Position numbers and translations under genes: made by a program | Assembly (NCBI GenBank): GCA_026874595.1 | Contig: CM049314.1 | Span: 78,169,300-78,233,299, forward strand | Source of the DNA: Sipunculus nudus | Taxonomy: Eukaryota; Annelida; Sipuncula; Golfingiida; Sipunculidae | Direction of reading: 5' to 3' | DNA length: 64,000 nucleotides | In this document: one piece after another, positions 15,001-26,084 of the stretch | How positions within the stretch are numbered: position 1 is the first letter of the stretch | How the letters are laid out: each line of letters opens with the position of its first letter | Notes under the pieces: generated by a model | The model's input: only the letters and a program-made list of their open reading frames with translations | Told to the model about the DNA's origin: nothing | The model's database searches: none

Positions 15001-18000
15001 CTTCATTGATATCAGAGTGAACGTGTCCTCCCATTACAACAAAGAGAATGTGTCGTCCGATGATAACAGAGAGAACGTGTCCTCCCATGTCAACAAAGAG
15101 AATGTGTCGTCAGATGATAACAGAGAGAACGTGTCCTCCCATGACAACAAAGAGAATATGTCTTCCGATGATAACAGAGAGAACCTGTCCTCCCAAGACA
15201 ATAAAGAGAATATGTCGTTCGATGATCACAGAGAGAACGTGTCCTCCCATGACAACAAAGAGAATGTGTCGTCAGATGATAACAGAGAGAACGTGTCCTC
15301 CCATGACAACAAAGAGAATATGTCGTCCGATGATAACAGAGAGAACGTGTCCTCCCATGACAACAAAGAGAATATGTCGTCCTATGATAAAAGAGAGAAC
15401 GTGTCCTCCCATGACAACAAAGAGAACTTATCCTTCATTGATTACAGAGAGAACGTGTCCTCCCACGACAACAAAGAGAATGTATCCTTCATTGATCACA
15501 GAGAGAACATGTCCTCCCAAGACAACAGAGAGAACGTATCCTTCATTGATAACAGAGAGAACGTGTCCTCCCATGACAACAGAGAGAACGTGTCCTTCAT
15601 TGATCACAGAGAGAACGTATCCTTCATTGATAACAGAGAGAACGTGTCCTCCAATGACAACAATGAGAATGTGTCGTCCGATGATAAAAGAGAGAACGTG
15701 TCCTGCCATGACAACAAAGAGAATATGTCGCCCGATGACAACAGAGCGAACGTATCCTTCATTGATAACAGAGAGAAAGTGTCCTCCAATGACAACATTG
15801 AGAAAATGTCGTCCGATGATTACAGAGAGAACGTGTCCTCCCATGACAACAAAGAGAATATAGCGTCCGATGATCACAGAGAGAATGTGTCCTCCCATGT
15901 CAACAAAGAGAATGTGTCGTCCGATGATAACAGAGAGAACTTTTCCTCCCATGACAACAAAGAGAATGTGTCGTCAGATGATAACAGAGAGAACGTGTCC
16001 TCCCATGACAACAAAGAGAATATGTCGTCCGATGATAACAGAGAGAACGTGTCCTCCCATGACAACAAAGAGAATATGTCCTCCTATGATAACAGAGAGA
16101 ACGTGTCCTCCCATGACAACAAAGAGAACTTATCCTTCATTGATTTCAGAGAGAACGTGTCCTCCCACGACAACAAAGAGAATGTATCCCTCATTGATCA
16201 CAGAGAGAACATGTCCTCCCAAGACAACAGAGAGAACGTATCCTTCATTGATAACAGAGAGAACGTGTCCTCCCATGACAACAGAGAGAACGTGTCCTTC
16301 ATTGATCACAGAGAGATCGTATCCTTCATTGATAACAGAGAGAACGTGTCCTCCAATGACAATAATGAGAATGTGTCGTCCGATGATAAAAGAGAGAACG
16401 TGTCCTGCCATGACGACAAAGAGAATATGTCGCCCGATGACAACAGAGAGAACGTATCCTTCATTGATAACAGAGAGAAAGTGTCCTCCAATGACAACAA
16501 TGAGAATATGTCGTCCGATTATTACAGAGAGAACGTGTCCTCCCATGACAACAAAGAGAATATAGCGTCCGATGATTACAGAGAGAACGTGTCCTCCCAT
16601 GACAACAGAGAGAACATATCCCTAATTGATAACAGAGAGAACGTTTCATCCCGTGACAACAGAGAGAACGTATCCTTCATTGATAACAGAGAGAAAGTGT
16701 CCTCCCATGACAACAAAGAGAATATGTCGTCCGATGATAACAGAGAGAACGTGTCCTCCCATGACAACAAAGAGAACGTATCCTTCATTGATAACAGAGA
16801 GAACGTGTCCTCCCATGACAACAGAGAGAACGTATCCTTCATTGATAACAGAGAAAACATTTCATCCCATGACAACAGAGAGAACGTATCCTTCATTGAT
16901 AACAGAGAGAACGTGTCCTCCCATGACGACAAAGAGAATATGTCGTCCGATGATAACAGAGAGAACGTGTCCTCCCATGACAACAGAGAGAACGTATCCT
17001 TCATTGATAACAGAGAGAATGTTTCATCCCGTGACAACAGAGAGAATGTATCTTTCATTGATAACAAAGAGAACGTGTCCTCCCATGACAACAGAGAGAA
17101 TATGTCGTCCAATGATAACAGAGAGAACGTGTCCTCCCATGACAACAGAGAGAACGTATCCTTCATTGATAACAGAGAGAACGTGTCCTCTCATGACAAC
17201 AGAGAGAACGTATCCTTCATTGATAACAGAAGGAACGTGTCCTCCCATGACAACAAAGAGAATATATCGTCCGATGATAACAGAGAGGACGTGTCCTCTC
17301 CTGACAACAGAGAGAACGTATCCTTCATTGATAACAGAGAGAAAGTGTCCTCCAATGACTACAATGAAAATGTGTCGTCCGATTATAACAGGGAGGACGT
17401 GTCCTCCACTGACAACAATGAGAATGTGTCGTCCGATGATAACAGAGAGAACGTGTCCTCCCATGACAACAGAGAGAACGTATCCTTCATTGATAACAGA
17501 GAGAAAGTGTCCTCCTATGACAACAAAGAGAATATAGCGTCCGATGATTACAGAGAGAACGTGTCCTCCCATGACAACAAAGAGAACGTATCCTTCATTG
17601 ATAACAGAGAGAAAGTGTCCTCCAATGACAACAATGAGAATATGTCGTCCGATTATTACAGAGAGAACGTGTCCTCCCATGACAACAAAGAGAATATAGC
17701 GTCCGATGATTACAGAGAGAACGTGTCCTCCCATGACAACAGAGAGAACATATCCCTAATTGATAACAGAGAGAACGTTTCATCCCGTGACAACAGAGAG
17801 AACGTATCCTTCATTGATAACAGAGAGAAAGTGTCCTCCCATGACAACAAAGAGAATATGTCGTCCGATGATAACAGAGAGAACGTGTCCTCCCATGACA
17901 ACAAAGAGAACGTATCCTTCATTGATAACAGAGAGAACGTGTCCTCCCATGACAACAGAGAGAACGTATCCTTCATTGATAACAGAGAAAACATTTCATC

Positions 18001-18772
18001 CCATGACAACAGAGAGAACGTATCCTTCATTGATAACAGAGAGAACGTGTCCTCCCATGACGACAAAGAGAATATGTCGTCCGATGATAACAGAGAGAAC
18101 GTGTCCTCCCATGACAACAGAGAGAACGTATCCTTCATTCATAACAGAGAGAATGTTTCATCCCGTGACAACAGAGAGAATGTAACTTTCATTGATAACA
18201 AAGAGAACGTGTCCTCCCATGACAACAGAGAGAATATGTCGTCCAATGATAACAGAGAGAACGTGTCCTCCCATGACAACAGAGAGAACGTATCCTTCAT
18301 TGATAACAGAGAGAACGTGTCCTCTCATGACAACAGAGAGAACGAAACCTTCATTGATAACAGAAGGAACGTGTCCTCCCATGACAACAAAGAGAATATA
18401 TCGTCCGATGATAACAGAGAGGACGTGTCCTCTCCTGACAACAGAGAGAACGTATCCTTCATTGATAACAGAGAGAACGTGTCCTCCAATGACTACAATG
18501 AAAATGTGTCGTCCGATTATAACAGGGAGGACGTGTCCTCCACTGACAACAATGAGAATGTGTCGTCCGATGATAACAGAGAGAACGTGTCCTCCCATGA
18601 CAACAGAGAGAACGTATCCTTCATTGATAACAGAGAGAAAGTGTCCTCCCATGACAACAAAGAGAATATAGCGTCCGATGATTACAGAGAGAACGTGTCC
18701 TCCCATGACAACAAAGAGAACGTATCCTTCATTGATAACAGAGAGAAAGTGTCCTCCAATGACAACAATTAG
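2..18772 (+). CDS. Giant repetitive linker exon of a secreted lectin-family protein (5' partial, one internal TAG)
   Basis: One + strand frame is open from the left edge to a TAG at 18,770-18,772, broken only by a TAG at 4,973-4,975. There is no ATG start and no unique sequence, so this reads as the interior of one enormous exon rather than a complete gene. The product is almost entirely 9-residue units N-[K/R]-E-N-V-S-S-[D/H]-D, rich in Asn, Ser, Asp and Glu, with no membrane segment or Cys. Most units contain the sequon N-V-S or N-M-S and every second unit an SSDD patch that fits the CK2-type S-x-x-D/E pattern. Homology to the linker exon of the copy C pseudogene at 29,974-30,044 places it in the signal peptide / TSR-like / linker / C-type-lectin family. 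Frame retention over 18.9 kb argues for past selection. The two stops mean it may now be truncated or a pseudogene, or the stops may be allelic or assembly errors. No expression evidence is available. Confidence 0.55.
4973..4975 (+). other. In-frame TAG inside the repeat array
   Basis: The conserved unit codon GAG (Glu of NREN) reads TAG here, a single G-to-T change, and the same frame resumes at once on the other side. The surrounding units (about 4,390-5,022) lie outside the 5022-bp duplication, so no second copy of the stop exists. Confidence 0.9.
18770..18772 (+). other. Second in-frame TAG, followed by five more in-frame units
   Basis: Again the Glu codon of a unit (AAC AAT GAG) has become TAG. 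Repeat units continue in the same frame to about 18,930, and the frame then stays open through non-repeat sequence to a TAA at 19,010-19,012. The original reading frame was therefore longer. Confidence 0.9.
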
Positions 18773-18942
18773 AACGTTTCCTTCAATGATAACAGAGAGA
18801 ACGTATCCTTCAATGATAACAGAGAGAACGTATCATTCATTGATAACAGAGAGAACGTATCCTTCATTGATAACAGAGAGAACGTGTCCTCCCATGACAA
18901 CAAAGAGAATATGTCGTCCGATGATAAGAAACATAAGACATC

Positions 18943-19260
18943 ACAGCATGCCGGTCTATATGTGGAATACATGTGTAATAATATACACGGACCTTATTCA
19001 ATGCTGGTATAATTTGGAAAATACCTCTGTAATGTTAATGGGGTATTTTTGGGGAAAAAAACATCTTTAATGTTTTACTGGCATATTTGTAAAATACATA
19101 CATAATGTTATGCTTGTATATTTGTGAAGTACATCCGTAATGTTATGCCGGCACATTTGTGAAATACATATATAGTGTTATGCTTGTATATTTCTGAACC
19201 AAATCTGTAATGTTATGCGCATACCTAATATTATCCCAGAGTATGTAAATGAATCTGTAA
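18943..19260. repeat. Degenerate tandem repeat of about 50 bp (copy A)
   Basis: Loose tandem copies built around ggtctatatgtgaaatac, followed by atctgtaatgttatgc. The same repeat heads copy B at 33,510-34,130. It marks the left boundary of the shared segmental-duplication unit, directly abutting the giant array. Confidence 0.75.
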
Positions 19261-21305
19261 AGTAATTCTGCGACAGATTGTTCAGGAGAGGATTTTTTTT
19301 TTATTGAATCTTGGCTAATGTGCCTGTATGATCGGTCATCAGCAACAAGTGGAACAGTCCTGTTTAAATGAATAAGTAAGTCTGTTTGACGTGCATGCTT
19401 CGTTTAGATTAAAGCAAGCTTTTCACCTGCCTAATGTTCAGAATTTATGTAATATTGAGGTTATCCTTAAGCTACAGGTTAACCCGCTGGTTAGTCTAAC
19501 TTGACACCAAATTTCATTTTTTAAATATTAGGATGAATTTAGCGGTCCACCGCATGTTATGAACAGATCGAAATAAACAAATCGAGCAGCCTGTATATAG
19601 TAGGAATTTTATTTTTGGGCCTATTTTTTAGACAATCTTATAGGAATTATCTTAAGTTAAATGGCGTTAAATGTCGGATTAGACACAATTAAAAATAGCA
19701 TCGGCAACAAAATACAAACAGAACAAATGGATAATTCAGAATAAAAACAAACTAAACCAAAGTTTTGATGGTATTGATCGACCCCCTGTAGGAACTCCAA
19801 AGGGGTCTAATCACCTATAAAGCATGTACAACAGCTATACCTGCCAAAATATAGCCCTGAAACCGTTTGCTTACTCTTGTAAACCACTGTTAAAACATTG
19901 GACCCGGCGCGATCACGGGTATCGACAAAACACAGCGCGTGCATCGCCCGGACCACACCACGTGTCAATCAGGAGATGCCTTTATTTACTTTGCCAATAC
20001 ATTGTAATACATCTTCAACTTGCTGAAACATCGTGTGTTGCGGCTAAGAATCGGACCTCCAGTCACGCGGCATTTTTTTTTAAAACAAACACATGTAGAC
20101 TGTGTTTACTGACACACAGAGCAATAAAAAGGTGTTAAGCAGCCGTAAGCGAGGTATTGAGACTGTGTGCTGGGATGGGTTTGCTTTGAAACTTTGTATA
20201 AAACAAAACTGATAGTCTGAAAGAATACACATAATATTGCTCCTGAATATGACCCTTTAATGTTATATTTCTGGATCAAAACAATTAAACAGGCTTATTT
20301 CTTTTACTTTCAATATCTGTAAAATAATCCTTGGATTCTGCGATTCAGTAAATGCAAAATTAAGGCCTGATTGTGATCGTATATGCAACAGGTAATTATA
20401 GGTTATAAAGAATTGATTATTTTGAAAAGTTTTCTTAAAATAAAATCAAATTGTATTTTGTATAGTATTTTTCCTTTTTTTTTCTTTTCAGTAAAATGGT
20501 TTTTATGGAAGGGAGTCTGCACCCGGACATCAAATATCGTTGGCAAAGCTCTCCCCGACAGTCAATTTTCATATTCTGCGCATTTAATAATTTAAACACC
20601 CACTCATGCGCATAAAGGCGTGTTCGAATGCTCACATACAGGTAGCCATAATGTGTGGGACGCGAGCCCGAAAAGTCACTTGGAAGGAGATACAGGCAAT
20701 CACAAGACCGCATGTTTTAGAATTTTGACTTGTATATGGAACAGCACTGATGGTAATAACAAAGAGGGTAAATGTATTAAATGGATCACTGCGTAAACGA
20801 TTTCAAAATGCATCTACACTAACAGCATGTGGCGCACTTAATAGAAAGCCTGATTTCCATGTTTTAAACTCAGAATTTCAGTTACTCGACCTTTATAATT
20901 GTATATGATTACATTTGTGTTTTATGTAGCAATCAATGTTTTAATTATTTGTATGTTTAGATCATTGCTTTAAACATTTTATTTATTTTCAATGACTATT
21001 TTAATATGAGTATGTAATGTATATCTCCTTGTCAATGTATATTTCTCTGTGATATTTCCAGGACCCAATCGAAACACAGCTGAACATGCTGAATGGGCCA
21101 TCCTGGTGAAATATATGTATAAATAAATAAAGTAAATAAAACGGTTGGGGAACACGGAGCTGTTTCTGTGTAAGACAAACTATTGACATTTTCCTTGTTC
21201 TGTATTAACTTGTCTTTGAGGTTGTGTGTTTTTATTAATGCATAGCCTTTACAAATTTCGTGCTTAAATACTCTTAAAAAATTTTTGAGATTTATTTTTA
21301 CCATA
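19260..21305. other. Copy A upstream non-coding flank, shared with copy B
   Basis: No gene seen. Patches align with 34,130-36,950 of copy B: the tgcgacag..caggagagga block, tcatcagcaaca, the attataggttataa block near 20,395 / 34,922, and the ggtaataacaaagagg block near 20,753 / 36,745. Copy B carries an extra 1.6-1.7 kb inside this interval. Short ORFs here are not supported by the other copy. Confidence 0.65.
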
Positions 21306-21309
21306 TTTT

Positions 21310-23728
21310 ACTTTCAGTCAGCTGAGCTATAGCGATCACTCTTCGTCCGTCGTCCGTCTCTCCGGCCGTCCGGCCCTCCGTCCGTCCGTTAACAGGGCAC
21401 AAATCGTAACCACTAAACCCGGAATCTTCTAACGTGACAACAAGGGAGGTCCATGAAAAATCTCCTTGGAAACCTGAAATTAGGTCTCTCTTACCCATAC
21501 TCTGCGAGATATGGGTCTCGAAAGTACCCCGCAAAATAATAAAAAATTTTCAGTACCTTAATAACTACTGCCTTGACCACCATGATTTTTTTCATGAATA
21601 TTAATCATGGAGTGTTATTAATCATGGAGGGGTCCATGAAATATCTTCTTGGAAACCTGAAATTAGGTCTCTGTTATCAATATTTTCGAGCAATGGAGCT
21701 CATAAGTATCCTTCAGAATAATAAAAGATTTGATACAAAAGCTCAAGTATCTGAATAACTACTGCCTTGACCACCATGATTGTTTGCATGGATATTGATC
21801 ATGGAGTGTTTCATCAGTTCCTTTTGTACTTTTTCTAATTTTTACAATTTTTTTCTCTATTTTTCATAGTTTCAAAGAAGCTGTCATCCGTCAACAGGGC
21901 ACAAATCGTAACCGCTGGGACTGGAATCTTTAAACTTGACATCCTGAGAGGTCCATGACAAATCTCCAAGGATTCCTGAAATTAGGTCTCTGTTACCCAT
22001 ATTCTCCGAGCTATGGGTCTTGAAAGTACCCCCCCCCCCGCCCCCCGAATAATAAAAAAATTGATACAAAAATTTCAGTACCTGAATAACTACTGCCTTG
22101 ACCACCATGATATTTTCGCATGAAGATTGATCATGGAGGGTTCCACCAGTTCCTGCAAACTGGTGGCGCAACCTGTACTTTTTCTAATTTTTACGAATTT
22201 TTTTTCTCTATTTTTGATACTTTAGCAATGGGTCTTGAAACTACCTCCAGAATAATAAAAATTGATACAAAAGCTTCAGTATCTGAATAATTGCTTCCTT
22301 GATCACCATTATTCTTTGCATGAATAATGATAATCGAGTGTTCCATCATTTCCTGCAAACTGGTGGCCTCATGTGTCTTTTTCTATTTATTACGATTTTA
22401 TTTTTCTATTTTTGATACTTTAAAAGAATCTGTCATCTCTCAACAAGACAGAAATCGTAACCGCTGGACCATGAATCTTCAAACTTGACATCCTGAGAAG
22501 TCCATGAAATATCTCCTTTGAAACCTAAAATTAGGTCTGTTACCCATATCCTCTGAGCTGTGGAGCTCATAAATACCCGTCAAAATAATTAATAATTTTA
22601 TACAGAAGCTGTACTGTCTGGACAACTGATGCATTGATCACCATGATTTTTTGCATGGGTTTTCATCAAGGAGTGTTTCATTCCTGCAAACTGGTGGTGC
22701 CACATGGATTTTGTCGAATTTTTACGTGTATTTTTTCTATTTTTGAGACCTTCAAAGAAGTGCTCTTCTGTTAACAAGGCACAAATTGTAACTATTCCAC
22801 CTTGAATCTAATAACTTGACATCCAGAGAGATCCCTGAAAAATCTCTTTGGAAACCTAAAATTAAGTTTCGGTTACTCATAGCCTCAGAACCATAGGGCT
22901 CAGAAGTACCCCTCTGAATAATTTCAGCACCACCAGCAGTCCTTTCTGTGCAGTACAAATCATGGTGTCTTTTAGATGACAGCCCATATCTCAAGAGTGG
23001 CTCGATATATTGTGCTGAAAGTTTGCATGTCTATAGATCTTGGATATTTCTATCTCATAATTGAGACTGGTGGCGCCACCTACAATACCTTTTGCGTAGT
23101 GTCCATCTGTGCATTTGCCTTCTGTTTGTCTAAGTGGTTCTTCAGTGTATTGGGTTAAATTGTACATGTTCATAGATCCTCAACACCTACATCTCGTAAA
23201 CAAGATGGGTGGCGCCGTCCACAGTCGTTTCCTCGTGGCGTCTATCGGTATAATTGCTTTTGGTGAATATTGCTCATATCTCAGGAATGGTTCAAGATAT
23301 TGGTCTGAAATTTTGCATGTCCATCCATCTTAGAATGTTTTCTCATAAACCAGACAGGTGGCGCCACATACTTTCCCGGTTTTGTGGAATAAATAAATGC
23401 CCTTTTCTCAGGAGTGATTTGCTGTATTGGCCTGTATTGGTGCATGCCCATATATCTTGAACTCCTCCATCTTGTAATCAAGACTGGTGGTGCCATCGGC
23501 AAGCCTACATGTGATTTGGGTGAAAATTGCTCATATCTTAGGATTGGTTCAAGATATTGGTCTGAAATTTGGTATGTCAATCGGTCTTGGAGAGTTTTCT
23601 CATAAACCTGACATTTCTAAGGACTTTTCACAAAATTCATAGTTTTTTAGCACTCTGGCAGTGATTTTGCTCATTGTTCAACATTCCTTGAATTCAGCTG
23701 AGCGTCATGGCCCATGGGCCACTAGTTG
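21310..23728. mobile_element. About 2.4-kb dispersed repeat inserted in copy A
   Basis: Copy B passes from the equivalent of 21,305 to the equivalent of about 23,730 without this sequence, so it is an insertion. It opens with tcagctgagctatagc and a pyrimidine-rich CGTCCGTC run (21,343-21,388). It contains four to five degenerate direct copies of a block of roughly 300-450 bp (near 21,400, 21,630, 21,890, 22,440 and 22,775), recognisable by ggcacaaatcgtaac, gaaacctgaaattagg and ttgaccaccatgat. From 22,980 to 23,620 come shorter modules with ctcatatctcagga and actggtggcgccac. It closes with tcagctgagcg and the palindrome ggcccatgggcc. No transposase is visible. Its class is undetermined: a non-autonomous element, possibly Helitron-like because the palindrome is followed by CTAG. 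Confidence 0.6.
22028..22048. repeat. Poly-C tract inside the inserted element
   Basis: A run of C residues interrupted by a single G. The complementary G run could form a quadruplex. It is prone to length variation. Confidence 0.8.
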
Positions 23729-25408
23729 CGTGGTTTTAATCAATCGCTATCAGTAATAAACTTTCCTGTTACGTTTTGAATACAAGCCAACGGGATTTTA
23801 AAGTCATTGCATTTTCTTAATGAAAGGTACTGCTAATAATACGTATAAGAAACAATATGTTTAAATTAAAAAAAGGCCCAAATTAATGTTCATCGTATAT
23901 TTAGGTAATTGAAAAATTGAATGGTTTACATGGCTCAAGTGTTGTGGAATTCCACAAAGTTTAATGTGTAGAAGTGGATACGGAACAAAGCTTAAAGACC
24001 AGGCAATCTACAAAATAAAACAGGTCTAATGTAGACTATACGAACCATATATCTAATGTTTTAAAAGAGGAAAACAGTTTTTTATACTATTGACGGACAC
24101 AGTAGTACCTCAAAAGAGGGAACAAACAGTCACCTGAATGTGGCAGGGCTCAAGTTTCAAATGCGCTTCATCTGTTTTAGAGGGAAACATCGCTCTGAGT
24201 GGAATCAGAGATAACACGCGTCTCCAAGACAGAGGAAACGTTAATCCCCAAACTAGACTGGTTCGTCATCAGAGTAGAGAAAACACCCATACCAGGTACG
24301 GAGCTATTGTTCCTTTTAAAACGATGACAAACAGCACCTTTAAATAAAGACATACCCGCTCCTCCCCATGCATTGCAAAATGCTACCTCTTTAGATAGAC
24401 CCAGAAATAGAAACAACATCCATCTCCAAGATGAAGGAAACCCTAAAGTACCGGCTAAACGAAACGGTCGTCATCATATTAAAGGAAGTACCTTAACCAC
24501 TGATAGCATTAAAGGAGGGGACAACTATATCTCTGAAGAAGGCAGCATCCGCTCCCCGCGACGAAGGACAAAACGTGTCCGTCATGAAGCACGAAAAGGA
24601 ACACACAACCCTGCCAGTGACAGAAATCCTGGAATGGAAATACCCAATTCACGCCATGCTGGAGAAAAATCTTCTGTCTCAGGGAAAAGCAAAGCGGAAG
24701 GTACGCCTTTTGAAAAGGTATGTAAGTCATCTTTCCATGAGCAAGACAAAGATAACAACTCCGACGAGGAGGGTACTCTATTAAAGGACGCATACTCATT
24801 AAATTTGATATCAAGGGAGTTTGCTTTTTATTATGCATTATCTCCGATGTGTCAGTAATTAACATCATTGCTAGTATTTATTATACAACACATTGACATA
24901 ATGCCGTTATTGTGATATCAATAACTCTTGCATATTATTATCGGAAAAACGTTTTACGTCTTGAATATTTAATTTTTAAAATTTTATTATTATACAATTG
25001 TCAGTCCCTCAGAAGCACAGTTTTGGGATTTCTTCATTTTTTCAATGAGGATTGTTTTTCTTAATTACATTTGACTGGTCCTTGAAACAGTATAAATGGC
25101 AGTGGTAAAGAATCTCACGGTTATAACCAATTAGCAATAAGCAAGAACATGACGTAATGAGCCATTAAAGTATATTTGACGAGTTTTTCTTATGACTGGC
25201 TCAGCACTCGTGCTTACAAAAGAGCTTTGCTATGTTTAACAGCTCAGTGTCTTCGAGGGTTTTACAGCTTCCATCTTTCACCAAGAGGGACATTCGTCAT
25301 GTTTCGCTGTAAGGAGCACAACTTACGTTGTCCGCATAGAGAGCAATAAAGAAAAACAACTATTTGCTAAGAGTCCTCAGAGGACGTGAAGGTCAGTTCT
25401 TAAATTCG

Positions 25409-25415
<7 letters not shown>

Positions 25416-25457
<42 letters not shown>
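25416..25457. repeat. (TA)n microsatellite in the copy A lectin intron
   Basis: Lies just after the exon donor (gtcagttcttaaattcgtg), exactly where copy B has its (TA)n at 39,272-39,323, so this tract predates the duplication. Confidence 0.95.
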
Positions 25458-25460
<3 letters not shown>

Positions 25461-25461
<1 letters not shown>

Positions 25462-25639
25462 AGTGAAACCTCGTTGTGTCGAAGTCGAAGGGACCCTTGG
25501 AAAACAACAACTGAGGTTCGACACAAGCGGGTTTTATTTGGTTATAATTTAACTTGAGTTGTCCGGAATATCGAGTCTGTAACTTTGACATAAACAGGGT
25601 ATTAGACTTAAACGAGTTCGACACAACGAGGTTTCATTT
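25461..25639. mobile_element. Short inverted-repeat element (pogo/mariner-like MITE)
   Basis: Starts cagtgaaacctcgttgtgtc and ends with its near-perfect inverse (gacacaacgaggtttca). It is about 180 bp, has no coding capacity and is embedded directly against a (TA)n tract. The CAGTGAAACCTCG start resembles termini of pogo/Tigger-type elements, which target TA. It is absent from copy B at the same intron position, so it inserted after duplication. Confidence 0.75.
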
Positions 25640-25645
25640 TATATG

Positions 25646-25650
<5 letters not shown>

Positions 25651-25686
<36 letters not shown>
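25651..25686. repeat. (GA)n microsatellite
   Basis: Perfect GA dinucleotide run directly downstream of the inverted-repeat element. Confidence 0.95.
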
Positions 25687-25689
<3 letters not shown>

Positions 25690-26028
25690 CAGAGCACACA
25701 CCATGGATGGAGCTCAGGATCGAATACAACTTTGGAGATTCGGTGCTCTTTCTCAAAGCCATATAAAAGAGTATTTATTTTGCAAACATATATTACGCCG
25801 ACCCTCAGTAATAATGCGCGAAGAGCATTTGAAAAATAATTCAGATTATTAAGAAATACCTAACGTTACAATTATATCTACTGGAATATTAGGGCTTTAT
25901 TGGCTCTTGAAAAATACTTGCAGTTCTTTGAGTCAAATCAAAGTAGTTTGATTTATTGTTGGTTCCCCATAAATTTGTGCAACGACACAGAAACAAATTG
26001 ACATGTCCTTTAACTCCTCTGTTTTTTC

Positions 26029-26031
<3 letters not shown>

Positions 26032-26074
<43 letters not shown>

Positions 26075-26084
26075 TATATATAAA
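26032..26084. repeat. (AT)n microsatellite
   Basis: AT dinucleotide run with one interruption (aaatat). Confidence 0.95.

Larger units (their letters stand above)
1..18930 (+). repeat. Giant 27-bp coding minisatellite array (about 700 units)
   Basis: Seen directly: uninterrupted tandem units of 27 bp, mostly alternating between two types that encode NKENVSSDD and NRENVSSHD, giving a 54-bp dimer. From about 11.2 kb, and dominating after 15.4 kb, a third type (NRENVSFID) becomes common. The array begins before the left edge and decays at about 18,930 (gatgataag). Higher-order structure is strictly quantised in 27-bp steps. The RVNVSSHY landmark recurs at spacings of 1296, 810, 216, 2700, 1296, 810, 216, 810, 1296, 1323, 1296 and 1593 bp. 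Positions 1-4388 match 5023-9410 with only rare differences (such as 141 and 2589), an internal duplication with a 5022-bp offset. A 1134-bp repeat occupies the 3' part (16,626 matches 17,760). Confidence 0.97.

Noticed and set aside
21-18706. Hundreds of long open frames in the other + frames and on the minus strand of the 27-bp array (for example 4194-6080)
   Set aside because: A stop-free 27-bp unit stays open in several frames by necessity. These are short compared with the main frame, interrupted repeatedly, and translate to low-complexity shadows with no link to the paralogous exons.
1-18772. KEN motif in every other unit as an APC/C degron
   Set aside because: The family has a signal peptide and extracellular domains, so cell-cycle degradation is implausible. 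NKEN and NREN alternate freely, which would destroy half the motifs.
24509-24868. Minus-strand 119-codon ORF in copy A
   Set aside because: Antisense shadow of the decayed linker exon. The equivalent antisense frame in copy B is not conserved.
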